Assembly: GCF_002307475.1 (NCBI RefSeq)
Contig: NZ_NTMH01000032.1
Span: forward strand, 1 to 64,000
From: Pantoea allii
GTDB taxonomy: Bacteria > Pseudomonadota > Gammaproteobacteria > Enterobacterales > Enterobacteriaceae
Length of the DNA: 64,000 nt
Direction: 5' to 3'
Every line of letters begins with the position of its first letter. The first letter of the stretch is position 1. Positions 25,657-33,574 of the stretch are shown here, in pieces. The translations under genes were made by a program, and so were the position numbers. The notes beneath the pieces are model-generated. The model made no database searches and was not told where the DNA came from. It saw only the letters and a program-made list of their open reading frames with translations.

Positions 25657-27083
25657 CTGGCATGGTGATAAAACAGGTCGCCGTTTACGCCGAACACTGC
25701 ATCGTCGAGCCTGTGAGCATGGTCATTCAACCAGGCAGGCCCATGACGCTGGTCGGGGAAACCGGATCGGGGAAAAGCTTATTCGCCCAGGCCATCATGG
25801 GCGCATTACCTCAGGGGCTGTACGCAAAAGGCACCGTTGAGATCGACGGGCAACACTATGATCTCCAAACCGATTTGCTTCATCTTCGGGCGCTGTGGGG
25901 ACACCGCATTGCATCACTGCCGCAGGAACCCTGGCTCGCGCTCGATCCGACGATGCGCGTTAATGCTCAGGTTGAAGAAGGTTACCGTTACGTACGGGGT
26001 TTACCGCGTCATGACGCCCAGCAGTCCACTGCAGAAGCGCTCGATCATCTGGGTCTTACGCAGGCCTCAGCGCGTTTTCCCTGGCAGCTTTCAGGCGGAA
26101 TGGCCCAGCGCGTTTGTTTTGCGGCGGCTCGTGCTGGTGGGGCCACGATGTTGATTGCAGACGAACCCACTAAAGGGCTGGACGTCGCTCGACGGGATGA
26201 AATAGGTCGCCTGTTGAACACGGCGGTTGCTCGGGGCGAAACCTTATTGACGATCACGCACGACATTGCACTGGCCAGGCAGCTGGCTGGCGATGTCATG
26301 GTGATGCATAAAGGCCAGGTCATTGAGCAGGGCAGTGCCAGGCGGGTGCTGAGCAGGCCACAAGAGCCTTACACGCAACAGTTGCTGGCGGCGGAACCGC
26401 AGGCCTGGGCGACAGGCTTGCGGGTGCCCTGTGATGAAACCGTCGTGTTACAGTCAGAAGGCCTTTCGCTGAAACGTTCAGGAAAAAGGCTGTTTCACGA
26501 TGCGGCTTTAACCTTTCGGGCCGGTGAAATCGTAGGGCTTTACGGCGAAAGCGGCTGTGGTAAAAGTAGCCTGGGAGATACGCTGTGTGGTCTGGTAAAA
26601 CCGGATGCAGGCAGAGTCATACGGCCCGGCAATATCAGTAAGTTACGTTACCAAAAACTGTATCAGGATCCCTCCGCCATTTTTCCACCTGACGTGTCGA
26701 TGGCACAGGTTATCGATGATGTGCTGCGTCTGCATCACGCCACGGTTCAGCGACGTGATGAACTGATGCTGCAACTGGGATTAGCGCATGATTTACTGAG
26801 CCGTCCGGCTTCTGGTTTGTCAGGTGGCGAGCTTCAGCGTTTTTCCCTGCTGCGGGTCATGCTACTGGACCCTGTCTTTTTATTTGCCGATGAGCCGACG
26901 TCGCGTCTGGACCCGCTTGTTCAGCAGCAGACGCTGGCGCTACTTACCGGGCTGGCAACAAAGCAGCGTTGTGCCATTTTGCTGGTCAGCCATGACCTCG
27001 CCTTACTGGAGAAGAGCGCGCATCGAGTCATCTCACTGGCTTCCCTCAGACAGGGTTCCGCAGTCATGACAGCGCATGGGTAA
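25653..27083 (+). CDS. Fused double ATPase of the peptide/nickel-type importer
   Basis: A single 476-residue protein carries two ABC ATPase domains that are usually separate (NikD and NikE, or DppD and DppF). Domain 1 has Walker A GETGSGKS (residues 35-42), signature LSGGMAQR and Walker B MLIADEPT. Domain 2 has Walker A GESGCGKS (around residue 300), signature LSGGELQR and Walker B FLFADEPT. The fused form would supply both nucleotide sites in fixed stoichiometry. It overlaps the NikC-like permease by 4 bp and ends the operon. Confidence 0.9.
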   Translation: MTGMVIKQVAVYAEHCIVEPVSMVIQPGRPMTLVGETGSGKSLFAQAIMGALPQGLYAKGTVEIDGQHYDLQTDLLHLRALWGHRIASLPQEPWLALDPTMRVNAQVEEGYRYVRGLPRHDAQQSTAEALDHLGLTQASARFPWQLSGGMAQRVCFAAARAGGATMLIADEPTKGLDVARRDEIGRLLNTAVARGETLLTITHDIALARQLAGDVMVMHKGQVIEQGSARRVLSRPQEPYTQQLLAAEPQAWATGLRVPCDETVVLQSEGLSLKRSGKRLFHDAALTFRAGEIVGLYGESGCGKSSLGDTLCGLVKPDAGRVIRPGNISKLRYQKLYQDPSAIFPPDVSMAQVIDDVLRLHHATVQRRDELMLQLGLAHDLLSRPASGLSGGELQRFSLLRVMLLDPVFLFADEPTSRLDPLVQQQTLALLTGLATKQRCAILLVSHDLALLEKSAHRVISLASLRQGSAVMTAHG

Positions 27084-27105
27084 ACGAAGGCGGGGAAGCC
27101 TGCCT

Positions 27106-27657
27106 TCACACGTGCTCCATGACCAACACAGCCAGCGTGTCGGGCTCAAGCGCGCGGAAAATATGCTCACTGTCGCCCGGATAACTGATGTAATCGCCTA
27201 CCGCCAGTTCAACCGGTGAATCGACCGGACCCACCAGCGCACGCCCTTGGGTTAAAATTAAATGTTCAATGGTATTGGGCGAATGCGGCTGTGAGCAGCG
27301 TTCACTACCGGGCTGGATGTGCAACAAATAGATATCCCGTCGAGCGCCTGGTGGGCAGGTTGCCAACAGCACCGCTTTATAGTCAGCCTGCTCGGCGGCT
27401 ACCGCTGGACCCTCGCCGCGGCGAATAACCTGCAGGCGATTCGCTTCCGGCTCCATCAGGCGGGCAAAAGGAATATTCAACGCCACACACAGTGACCATA
27501 ATGTTTCAATGCCGGGATTGCCATTACCGGCTTCAAGCTGAGACAGGGTCGATTTTGCAATACCTGCGCGACGTGCCACCTCAGCGAGCGTCAGGCCAGT
27601 ACGCTGACGTTCTCTCACTAAGCTATTGGCAATGATGTTAATGGGCGTACTCATCAT
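27106..27657 (-). CDS. XRE-family regulator with C-terminal cupin domain
   Basis: This 183-residue transcription factor has an HTH_3 domain at about residues 12-66 (RQRTGLTLAEVARRAGIAKS, then TLSQLEAGNGNPGIETLW). A cupin sensor domain occupies the C-terminal half (about residues 105-180; PHSPNTIEHLILTQG, YPGDSEHIFRAL). Such proteins sense a small ligand and repress neighbouring genes. It is divergent from azlCD with an 89-97 bp gap that contains a palindrome, so it is probably the azlCD regulator and its own. Confidence 0.85.
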   Translation of the reverse strand: MMSTPINIIANSLVRERQRTGLTLAEVARRAGIAKSTLSQLEAGNGNPGIETLWSLCVALNIPFARLMEPEANRLQVIRRGEGPAVAAEQADYKAVLLATCPPGARRDIYLLHIQPGSERCSQPHSPNTIEHLILTQGRALVGPVDSPVELAVGDYISYPGDSEHIFRALEPDTLAVLVMEHV

Positions 27658-27676
27658 TCATCCTGTTCATTAAAAC

Positions 27677-27689
27677 GAACGTATCGTTC
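27677..27689. promoter_or_regulatory. Palindromic operator between XRE-cupin gene and azlCD
   Basis: GAACG-TAT-CGTTC is a perfect 5-bp inverted repeat with a 3-base centre. A related half AACGTTCGAT occurs at 27729-27738. The position between the two divergent starts suggests a binding site for the XRE-cupin protein. This is inference. Confidence 0.45.
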
Positions 27690-27754
27690 ATCTTGTAATG
27701 CATGTTGGATGTTCATTATAATGGATAAAACGTTCGATATGGGATTTGATTTTG

Positions 27755-28420
27755 ATGCCGGCAAAAAAAACGACGCTCGATAAGGGCGTGATTAAAGCGA
27801 TTTTTCTGGTCTGTATCGCAGATGGGATTGTAGGCCTGTCTTATGGTTCTCTTGCTACTGCGGATGGCTTTCCGTTTTGGGTGCCACTGGCGTTATCGAC
27901 TCTCGTACTGGCTGGTGCATCAGAATTCTTATTTATTGGCATCGTGGCAGGCGGTGGCAGCCCGTTGACTGCGGCGGCGGCGGGCCTGCTGGTTAACGCA
28001 CGCCATCTCCCCTTCGGTATTGCTGTTAAAGATTTGGTGGGTCAGGGCTGGCGAGGCCTGCTCGGCTGTCACATCATGAACGATGAAAGTGTGGTGTTTG
28101 GCATCTCTCAGCCAACACTGGCCCAGCGCCGCAGTGCCTTTTGGCTGTGTGGCATCGGTATTGGATTGATCTGGCCATTTAGCGTGATGCTTGGGGCCGC
28201 GATTGGTCAGTTTATCCCGAGTATTTCCGCTATCGGTCTGGATGCCGTTTTCCCCGCCATTCTTATCGCCCTGATTTTCCCGGCGCTACGTAAACCCCGC
28301 ACCTGTATCCCTGCGACTGCAGGTGCGCTGGTGTCGCTGGTGGTCACGCCATTTGTTCCCGCAGGGATGCCGGTTCTGTTTTCCCTGTTAGGGCTGCTGA
28401 CGTGGAGATCGCGTAAATGA
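27755..28420 (+). CDS. azlC: AzlC-family branched-chain amino acid exporter, large subunit
   Basis: This inner-membrane protein of 221 residues has several hydrophobic segments. AzlC works with AzlD to export branched-chain amino acids or analogues (the YgaZ/YgaH type). Signatures are SYGSLATADGFPFW (about residues 30-43) and LLVNARHLPFG (about residues 80-90), typical of the family. ATG 27755 is preferred over TTG 27746 in the same frame; both lie within reach of GGGA. It overlaps azlD by 4 bp. Confidence 0.87.
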   Translation: MPAKKTTLDKGVIKAIFLVCIADGIVGLSYGSLATADGFPFWVPLALSTLVLAGASEFLFIGIVAGGGSPLTAAAAGLLVNARHLPFGIAVKDLVGQGWRGLLGCHIMNDESVVFGISQPTLAQRRSAFWLCGIGIGLIWPFSVMLGAAIGQFIPSISAIGLDAVFPAILIALIFPALRKPRTCIPATAGALVSLVVTPFVPAGMPVLFSLLGLLTWRSRK

Positions 28421-28737
28421 ATCACCCGATGATTATTGCAGGAATTGCAGTGCTGGCCGCCGGGACCTATGCCATTCGCTATGCCGGCGTCAAACTGGGT
28501 AACAGGTTGCCTGTCAGTGAACGGACGCAGCATATGCTATCTGATGCGGCAACCGTGCTGTTACTGGCCGTAGCGGCCACCACCACCCTGTTTGAAGGCC
28601 CGCATTTTGCCGGGATGGCAAGGTTGTTGGGTGTGTCGTTTGCCCTTTTTCTTGCCTGGCGTAAAGCCCCGCTTATCGTGATTATTTTGGGCGCGGCCTG
28701 TATGACCGCCTTGCTGCGTTATCTGAATGTGCCTTAG
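28417..28737 (+). CDS. azlD: AzlD-family branched-chain amino acid exporter, small subunit
   Basis: This small membrane protein of 106 residues with about four helices is the partner of AzlC. The family pattern appears as GTYAIRYAGVKLGNR (about residues 16-30) and VLLLAVAATTTLF. Its ATG overlaps the azlC stop (ATGA), so the two subunits are coupled. It is followed by the thiamine riboswitch region. Confidence 0.85.
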   Translation: MNHPMIIAGIAVLAAGTYAIRYAGVKLGNRLPVSERTQHMLSDAATVLLLAVAATTTLFEGPHFAGMARLLGVSFALFLAWRKAPLIVIILGAACMTALLRYLNVP

Positions 28738-28798
28738 ACGCTGATGACAAATTGTTGCGTCAGCCTTGACGTAAGACGCAGCTTAAAATACAACTAGA

Positions 28799-28905
28799 AC
28801 CCGTCAGGGGAGTCTCGCCAGAGAGACTGAGAGGCTAATAGCGCAATGCGCGGCTTAGCGACCCTTAGAACCTGACCCAGTTGATACTGGCGTAGGAAGA
28901 CGGGT
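28799..28905 (+). ncRNA. TPP riboswitch (THI element) of the thiOSGF operon
   Basis: The conserved THI-box parts are present in order: CAGGGGAG, CTGAGAGGCTAATAGCG, ACCCTTAGAACCTGACC, and ACTGGCGTAGGAAGACG. The closing P1 stem ACCCGTC (28799-28805) / GACGGGT (28899-28905) is a perfect 7 bp. Thiamine pyrophosphate binding should switch off the thiazole genes downstream. No strong U-tract terminator follows, but a hairpin covers the first ribosome-binding site, pointing to translational control. Confidence 0.95.
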
Positions 28906-28982
28906 ATCTTCGCCCAGTGCAGATACTTGCCGCAGAGCCTGCTTTTACTGTGCTCATGCTTTTTCCCTTCTCGTATCACGGG

Positions 28983-29003
28983 TCTCTGATTTAAACAGAG
29001 AGG
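28983..29003 (+). promoter_or_regulatory. Hairpin over the first ribosome-binding site of the thi operon
   Basis: TCTCTG (28983-28988) pairs exactly with CAGAGA (28996-29001) around a 7-base loop. The right arm overlaps the Shine-Dalgarno GAGAGG (28998-29003) of the 15-codon ORF. It is the likely sequestering arm of the TPP riboswitch expression platform. Confidence 0.6.
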
Positions 29004-29008
29004 CCAAA

Positions 29009-29056
29009 GTGAAAATCCTGTTTCTGATTTTACGCTGTCAGGTTGGCTGGCAATGA
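29009..29056 (+). CDS. 15-residue leader ORF coupled to thiO
   Basis: GTG 29009 follows GAGAGG by five bases and runs 15 codons (MKILFLILRCQVGWQ) to TGA 29054-29056, which overlaps the thiO ATG (ATGA). thiO itself has no separate good ribosome-binding site. Ribosomes finishing this ORF could therefore start thiO, so the riboswitch would control thiO through the leader. Function of the peptide, if any, is unknown; its N-terminal half is hydrophobic. Confidence 0.55.
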   Translation: MKILFLILRCQVGWQ

Positions 29057-29985
29057 GCCGCTGGTCGGTGCTGGGCAGTGGTGTGTCCGGGCTGTGCATT
29101 GCTACGTTACTGGCGGAGCGCGGCGAAAATGTCGAAATCATCACGTTACCCGATTGCCGGGCGGCTTCCCACTGGGCTGGCGGTATGCTGGCCCCCTGGT
29201 GCGAAGCGGAAAGTGCGCCGCAGCAGGTGGTGGACTGGGGCCAGCATGCCGCCGCATGGTGGTCGGCCCGCATCAGCGGCGTTGAACAAAAGGGCACGCT
29301 GGTGATTGCGCCGCCGCGCGACCGTGCTGAATTAACCCGTTTTGCGAACATAACGTCTGAACATCAGTGGGTGGTGCCTGCAGAGATCGAACCCGCGCTG
29401 GAAAACCGTTTTGCGCGTGGACTATTTTTCGCTGCAGAAGCCCATCTTGATCCCCGTCTGGCAATGCAACAGTTACAAACGCGCTTAATCAATGCTGGCG
29501 TGAATTTTCACAGCGGTAAACCCAGTGGGAACGTTATTGATTGCCGTGGTATCCATGCCCAGGAATCCCTGCCGGCACTCCGTGCCGTACGCGGTGAAAT
29601 GGTCATCCTGCAGACGAATGAGATAACGTTCTCCCGGCCGGTTCGCCTTCTGCACCCGCGCTTTCCCTGTTATCTGGTACCTCGAGCGCAAGGGCATTTT
29701 ATGCTCGGCGCGACCATGGTCGAAAGCCAGGATGACAGCCCGATCAGCGCGCGCGCAATGATGGAACTGTTGAGCGCTGCTTACAGCATCCATCCTGCCC
29801 TTGCCGAAGCACGCATCATTGAAAGCGGTACGGGTTTGCGTCCGGCTTACTCTCATAATCTGCCCGATGTTCGTTATGAAAATGGCATTTTTTCCATCAA
29901 CGGTATGTATCGTCACGGCTTCTTATTGGCCCCGATGATGGCCGAGAAGCTTATGCAACAACTTACGTCAGAGGGAATGCGATGA
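29053..29985 (+). CDS. thiO: Glycine oxidase ThiO
   Basis: This FAD-dependent glycine oxidase has 310 residues. It makes the dehydroglycine (glycine imine) used by ThiG to form the thiazole ring, replacing the tyrosine lyase ThiH. An N-terminal dinucleotide fold is present (VLGSGVSGLCIATLLAERG, about residues 6-24). Later come SHWAGGMLAPWCE, typical of glycine oxidases, and the C-terminal GTGLRPAYSHNLPD and GHGFLL-like NGMYRHGFLLAP. It overlaps thiS by 4 bp. An oxygen-dependent ThiO with no ThiH is the LPP-1 arrangement. Confidence 0.9.
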   Translation: MSRWSVLGSGVSGLCIATLLAERGENVEIITLPDCRAASHWAGGMLAPWCEAESAPQQVVDWGQHAAAWWSARISGVEQKGTLVIAPPRDRAELTRFANITSEHQWVVPAEIEPALENRFARGLFFAAEAHLDPRLAMQQLQTRLINAGVNFHSGKPSGNVIDCRGIHAQESLPALRAVRGEMVILQTNEITFSRPVRLLHPRFPCYLVPRAQGHFMLGATMVESQDDSPISARAMMELLSAAYSIHPALAEARIIESGTGLRPAYSHNLPDVRYENGIFSINGMYRHGFLLAPMMAEKLMQQLTSEGMR

Positions 29986-30179
29986 AAATAGAACTGAACG
30001 GCCTTGCTATTGAGACTCAGGCCCGGACGCTGGCTGAATTGTTGGCGGAACAGGATATTGATGCGGGCTGTGTCGCCAGCGCGCTTAACGGCACCTTTAT
30101 TCCCCGGGAACGCTATTCCTCCCAACCGCTTGAGGCCGGTTGTCGTCTGGAAGTGTTATCACCGATGCAGGGAGGTTAA
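29982..30179 (+). CDS. thiS: Thiamine sulfur-carrier protein ThiS
   Basis: This ubiquitin-like sulfur carrier of 65 residues is adenylated and then thiocarboxylated at its C-terminal Gly-Gly, giving sulfur to the thiazole synthase ThiG. The fold pattern ([33 protein letters not shown]) and the C-terminal GG are intact. It overlaps thiO by 4 bp and ends just before thiG. Length is normal for the family. Confidence 0.93.
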   Translation: MKIELNGLAIETQARTLAELLAEQDIDAGCVASALNGTFIPRERYSSQPLEAGCRLEVLSPMQGG

Positions 30180-30181
30180 CG

Positions 30182-30940
30182 ATGTTTTACGACTATAGCG
30201 GGCAGTCACGTTTTTTACTGGGCACGGCGGGTTATCCCTCGCCAGATATTTTGCAACAGGCCGTCAGCGCATCGGGCGCAGACATTATTACAGTCAGTTT
30301 ACGTCGTGAAGGAAGCCAGGGCGGCGCATTTCGCGACCTTCTGAAAACGCTGAATAAACGCGTATTACCGAACACGGCAGGCTGTCATACGGTTAAAGAA
30401 GCCGTTACCACTGCACATATGGCGCGGGAGTTGTTCGCCACGTCGTGGATCAAACTTGAAGTGATTGGTCATGCCGACACCTTGCAGCCCGATCCTTTTG
30501 CCCTGGTTGAAGCGGCGCGTATTTTGTGTGCCGAGGGTTTTCATGTTTTTCCCTACACCACAGAAGATCTGATTGTTGGCGAGAAACTGCTGGATGCTGG
30601 CTGCGAAGTGCTGATGCCATGGGGCGCGCCCATCGGTTCCGGGCAGGGATTACGCAATATTGAGGGCTTACGCACGATGCGTGCCTGGTTTAAAGACGTT
30701 CCGCTGATTATTGATGCCGGGATCGGTGCGCCGAGTCAGGCGGCCCAGGCGATGGAATTAGGTTTCGACGCTGTGTTACTGAATACCGCCGTCGCGAAAT
30801 CCAGCGATCCGGTGCGCATGGCTGGTGCCTTTGCTGGCGCCATTGACGCGGGACATCAGGCACGTCAGGCAGGGATGATGGAACGCCGCGACATGGCGGC
30901 GGCGTCCACGCCCATTTTCGGGCTGGCCCAGTTCAGCTAA
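30182..30940 (+). CDS. thiG: Thiazole synthase ThiG
   Basis: ThiG joins deoxyxylulose phosphate, dehydroglycine and ThiS thiocarboxylate into thiazole phosphate. ATG 30182 follows GGAGG and gives 252 residues; the frame opens earlier at 30140, but that would overlap thiS without need. Key parts are [14 protein letters not shown] (about residues 11-24), [18 protein letters not shown] (substrate-binding Lys), [11 protein letters not shown] and [11 protein letters not shown]. It lies between thiS and thiF in the operon. Confidence 0.93.
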   Translation: MFYDYSGQSRFLLGTAGYPSPDILQQAVSASGADIITVSLRREGSQGGAFRDLLKTLNKRVLPNTAGCHTVKEAVTTAHMARELFATSWIKLEVIGHADTLQPDPFALVEAARILCAEGFHVFPYTTEDLIVGEKLLDAGCEVLMPWGAPIGSGQGLRNIEGLRTMRAWFKDVPLIIDAGIGAPSQAAQAMELGFDAVLLNTAVAKSSDPVRMAGAFAGAIDAGHQARQAGMMERRDMAAASTPIFGLAQFS

Positions 30941-30949
30941 GGAGCGGTG

Positions 30950-31912
30950 ATGTCGCGTTATCAACGACAGACAATGCTGCCAGACGTCGGGGAGCAAGGG
31001 CAGCAGGCCCTGTCAGCTGCGCGTGTCTTAGTGGTCGGTGCAGGTGGGCTGGCTTCCACGCTGCTGCCACTGCTGGCTGGCGCTGGCATCGGTTATATCC
31101 GGCTTTATGACGATGATGTTGTGGCGCTGCATAATCTGCATCGTCAGACGCTGTTTACCACGGCCGACATTGGCGAGCCGAAGGTTTTTTGCGCGCAACG
31201 CGCGCTGGCACAGCGTAACCCGGATACGGTTGTTGAAGTATATCCTGTGGCGTTGCGCGCCAGTATTGTTGAGGCGGCAATGACGGATATCGATCTGGTG
31301 GTCGATGCAGCGGATAACTTCGCGGTGACTTACCTGCTTTCCGATATTTGCTTTGCCCGGGGTGTTCCGCTGGTTTGCGCCTCGGTGCTGGGGCGACAGG
31401 GCTATGCTGGCGGATTTTGCGGCGGTGCGCCAAGCTATCGCGCACTGTTTCCACACTTACCCAAAGCCTCAGGCAACTGCAACACTGCAGGCGTTTTGGG
31501 TCCGGCAGTCGCCACCTTAGGTGCTTTACAGGCGCAGATGGCACTCAGTATCCTGTTGAATTTGTCGCCTTCACCATTGGGTTGCATGATTAATTGTGAT
31601 TTTGTGTCCTGGCAACTGCGTCAGTTCCGATTCGACAATGCGCCCGAACCTGAAAAAGCCGGAATTCCGTTTATCGATTCGGCCCTGTTAACCCCAAACG
31701 ACTGTGTGGTCGATTTGCGCGGGACCGACGAAGCACCTGTTAGCGTTATTCCCGATGTGACGCGGATATTGCCCCAGCATATCGCCAGCTGGCAACCGCC
31801 CGCGGACAAACGCATTGTTCTGGTCTGTGCCAGTGGCATTCGTGCCGCCCAGGCTGCTCTGGCTCTGGAAGCGCGGGGCTGTCAGCGGCTGGCAATCATT
31901 GCAGACCGATAA
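30950..31912 (+). CDS. thiF: ThiS adenylyltransferase ThiF with C-terminal rhodanese-like domain
   Basis: This E1-like enzyme adenylates the ThiS C-terminus. ATG 30950 lies five bases after AGGAG (a GTG three bases earlier is possible), giving 320 residues. The nucleotide fold VLVVGAGGLAST (about residues 25-36), DDDVVALHNLHRQTLF, DAADNF and the cysteine in GNCNTAGV are intact. Both CxxC zinc pairs of E. coli ThiF/MoeB are absent: PSYRALFP replaces CYRCLWP, and the second pair is lost before the linker. Residues about 245-320 form a short rhodanese-like domain with CASGIRA. The fusion may deliver persulfide sulfur directly to ThiS. Confidence 0.88.
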   Translation: MSRYQRQTMLPDVGEQGQQALSAARVLVVGAGGLASTLLPLLAGAGIGYIRLYDDDVVALHNLHRQTLFTTADIGEPKVFCAQRALAQRNPDTVVEVYPVALRASIVEAAMTDIDLVVDAADNFAVTYLLSDICFARGVPLVCASVLGRQGYAGGFCGGAPSYRALFPHLPKASGNCNTAGVLGPAVATLGALQAQMALSILLNLSPSPLGCMINCDFVSWQLRQFRFDNAPEPEKAGIPFIDSALLTPNDCVVDLRGTDEAPVSVIPDVTRILPQHIASWQPPADKRIVLVCASGIRAAQAALALEARGCQRLAIIADR

Positions 31913-31934
31913 CACAGACGAAAAAGCGGGATGA

Positions 31935-32399
31935 TTAATTCTGGTCTTTGCGGTTGGTTTGATAAATGTCGGGTCGGGTTATAGTCCAGGCATAATCGGG
32001 TCTGTTCACTGGCTGATAACCGAATTTCTGGTACAACCAGGGGGCGGTTGAAGTAAACAGCAAGAGTCGGCGCAATGTGTTAATGACAGAATGGGACTGA
32101 CAGCATTCAATCAGCCATCCGCCGAGCCCGCTACCCTGGTATTCTTCAAGGACATAGACATCACACAGGTATGCGAAGGTCGCGGAGTCGGTGATAAATC
32201 GCGCAAAACCAATCTGCTGGTGGTGATGAAACAGCCCAAAATTTAAACTGTTTTCTACCGACAGTGCCACGGTGGCGTAATCGATACCGGCTGCCCAACT
32301 TGAGCGGGTGAGGTAACGGTGAATGGCCTCAATATCCATCTGCGATTTATCCGTCGTAATGCGATAATCGTCTTTGTGCCAGTGCTGAACAGGTGCCAT
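31935..32399 (-). CDS. GNAT-family N-acetyltransferase
   Basis: A 154-residue acetyltransferase of unknown substrate. The acetyl-CoA binding motif is YVLEEYQGSGLGGWLIE (about residues 82-98, R/QxxGxG/A type), preceded by the beta strand with FARFITDSATFAYLCDV. The C-terminal FTSTAPWLYQKFGYQPV is typical of the GCN5 subgroup that acts on small molecules or proteins. It converges on thiF, with 22 bp between stops and no clear terminator. Confidence 0.85.
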   Translation of the reverse strand: MAPVQHWHKDDYRITTDKSQMDIEAIHRYLTRSSWAAGIDYATVALSVENSLNFGLFHHHQQIGFARFITDSATFAYLCDVYVLEEYQGSGLGGWLIECCQSHSVINTLRRLLLFTSTAPWLYQKFGYQPVNRPDYAWTITRPDIYQTNRKDQN

Positions 32400-32459
32400 C
32401 AGTTTTCCCCCTGTCTTCCCGATTTAAGTGAGATTGTCGATAACCGTTTCGCTAAAACA

Positions 32460-33062
32460 TCAGCCTGTAAGACTGCGCACTGCAATAACCATAAGCAGTA
32501 ATCCGCCCCCCATATTCACGTAGCGTTTCAGCGATACCGGGTTCAGTTTTTGCGCCGAGAACACCAGCGCCTGACTAAAGAGAGCCAGCCAGATAACCAT
32601 GACCGCAATGTGCACTGTGGCCAGCGTCAGAAAGGCATCAATACCTGCTCTGTTACCAACGAACTGTGAAACCACCGTCAGGTAAAACAGGATAGCTTTG
32701 GGATTGGCGACATTGGCCAGCCATGCACCTTTGATTGTAACCGCGCTTTCTGTCGCGTTCAGCGCAAAGGTCTTCGTCCTGACGCCAGTGATAAATAAAA
32801 GGCCGCCCAGCCACAGTAAATAGAGCACGCCAGCCATTTTTAACAGGCCAAACAGCGCGGGTGAAGCAACCAGTGCCGTCGACAGGCCGAGACCGATCAG
32901 TAAAGCATGGGTATAAATCCCCAGTGCGGTGCCGAGCAGGGTTTTAAACAGCCCTTTGCGACCAGCCGTAAGTGCACTGTTCATTGCCAGCGTGAAACTT
33001 GCGCCGGGTGAAAGCGCAATGGGGAGCAGCGCGGGCAGAAACCCTGCCAGATTAATGTCCAT
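32460..33062 (-). CDS. LysE/RhtB-family amino acid exporter
   Basis: This inner-membrane exporter of 200 residues has about six helices. The N-terminal signature LPIALSPGASFTLAMNSALTAG (split around the family PGP-like PGA) and ANVANPKAILFYLTVVSQFV (about residues 110-130) identify the RhtB branch of LysE. The substrate could be homoserine, threonine or another amino acid; it cannot be assigned. It is a single-gene unit. Confidence 0.85.
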   Translation of the reverse strand: MDINLAGFLPALLPIALSPGASFTLAMNSALTAGRKGLFKTLLGTALGIYTHALLIGLGLSTALVASPALFGLLKMAGVLYLLWLGGLLFITGVRTKTFALNATESAVTIKGAWLANVANPKAILFYLTVVSQFVGNRAGIDAFLTLATVHIAVMVIWLALFSQALVFSAQKLNPVSLKRYVNMGGGLLLMVIAVRSLTG

Positions 33063-33117
33063 CTTTCACCCGCACATAACGTCTTTTCACAGCGTGCACG
33101 AAATGCGTTAACAAAAA

Positions 33118-33492
33118 TTATGTCGGATTATAAAACGCACACAGCTTATTGCCGGTTGGGTCCCTGAGATAGGCGATGCATTTTCCATCAGTTTCTCTGA
33201 CCTGCGGCGGTGTTTCTGCCGATGTGCCACCGTTTTCAATCCCTTGTTGATGCCAGCGAAACACCTCCTCGGATGAGGGCATGGTGAAGCCGATGGTTCC
33301 GCCGTTGGCAAAGGTGGCGGGCTGACCATTGATGGGTTTGGTGATGATAAAACGTTGGTTATTTTTGATGTAATAAGGGCGACCTATGGCATCAATGCCC
33401 TGATCGTCACAACGGATAACCGCGAAAATAGCATCGTAGAACGTTTTAGCTTGCTCAATATCATCAGTACCAACAACCATATGGCTAAACAT
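33118..33492 (-). CDS. VOC-family (glyoxalase/bleomycin-resistance fold) protein
   Basis: A 124-residue protein with the paired beta-alpha-beta-beta-beta modules of the VOC superfamily. MFSHMVVGTDDIEQAKTFYD (residues 1-20) is the typical N-terminus, and YLRDPTGNKLCAFYNP holds the C-terminal metal-ligand region. The start is supported by AAGGAG eight bases upstream. VOC proteins include lyases, dioxygenases and antibiotic-binding proteins, and no more precise role is evident. Confidence 0.82.
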   Translation of the reverse strand: MFSHMVVGTDDIEQAKTFYDAIFAVIRCDDQGIDAIGRPYYIKNNQRFIITKPINGQPATFANGGTIGFTMPSSEEVFRWHQQGIENGGTSAETPPQVRETDGKCIAYLRDPTGNKLCAFYNPT

Positions 33493-33574
33493 ACTTAACT
33501 CCTTTTTAACATCGGTAGGGATATACTTATCACATCCGGTTTATTGCTGACCAGCTATGCGTAAGGAGGTTCCG

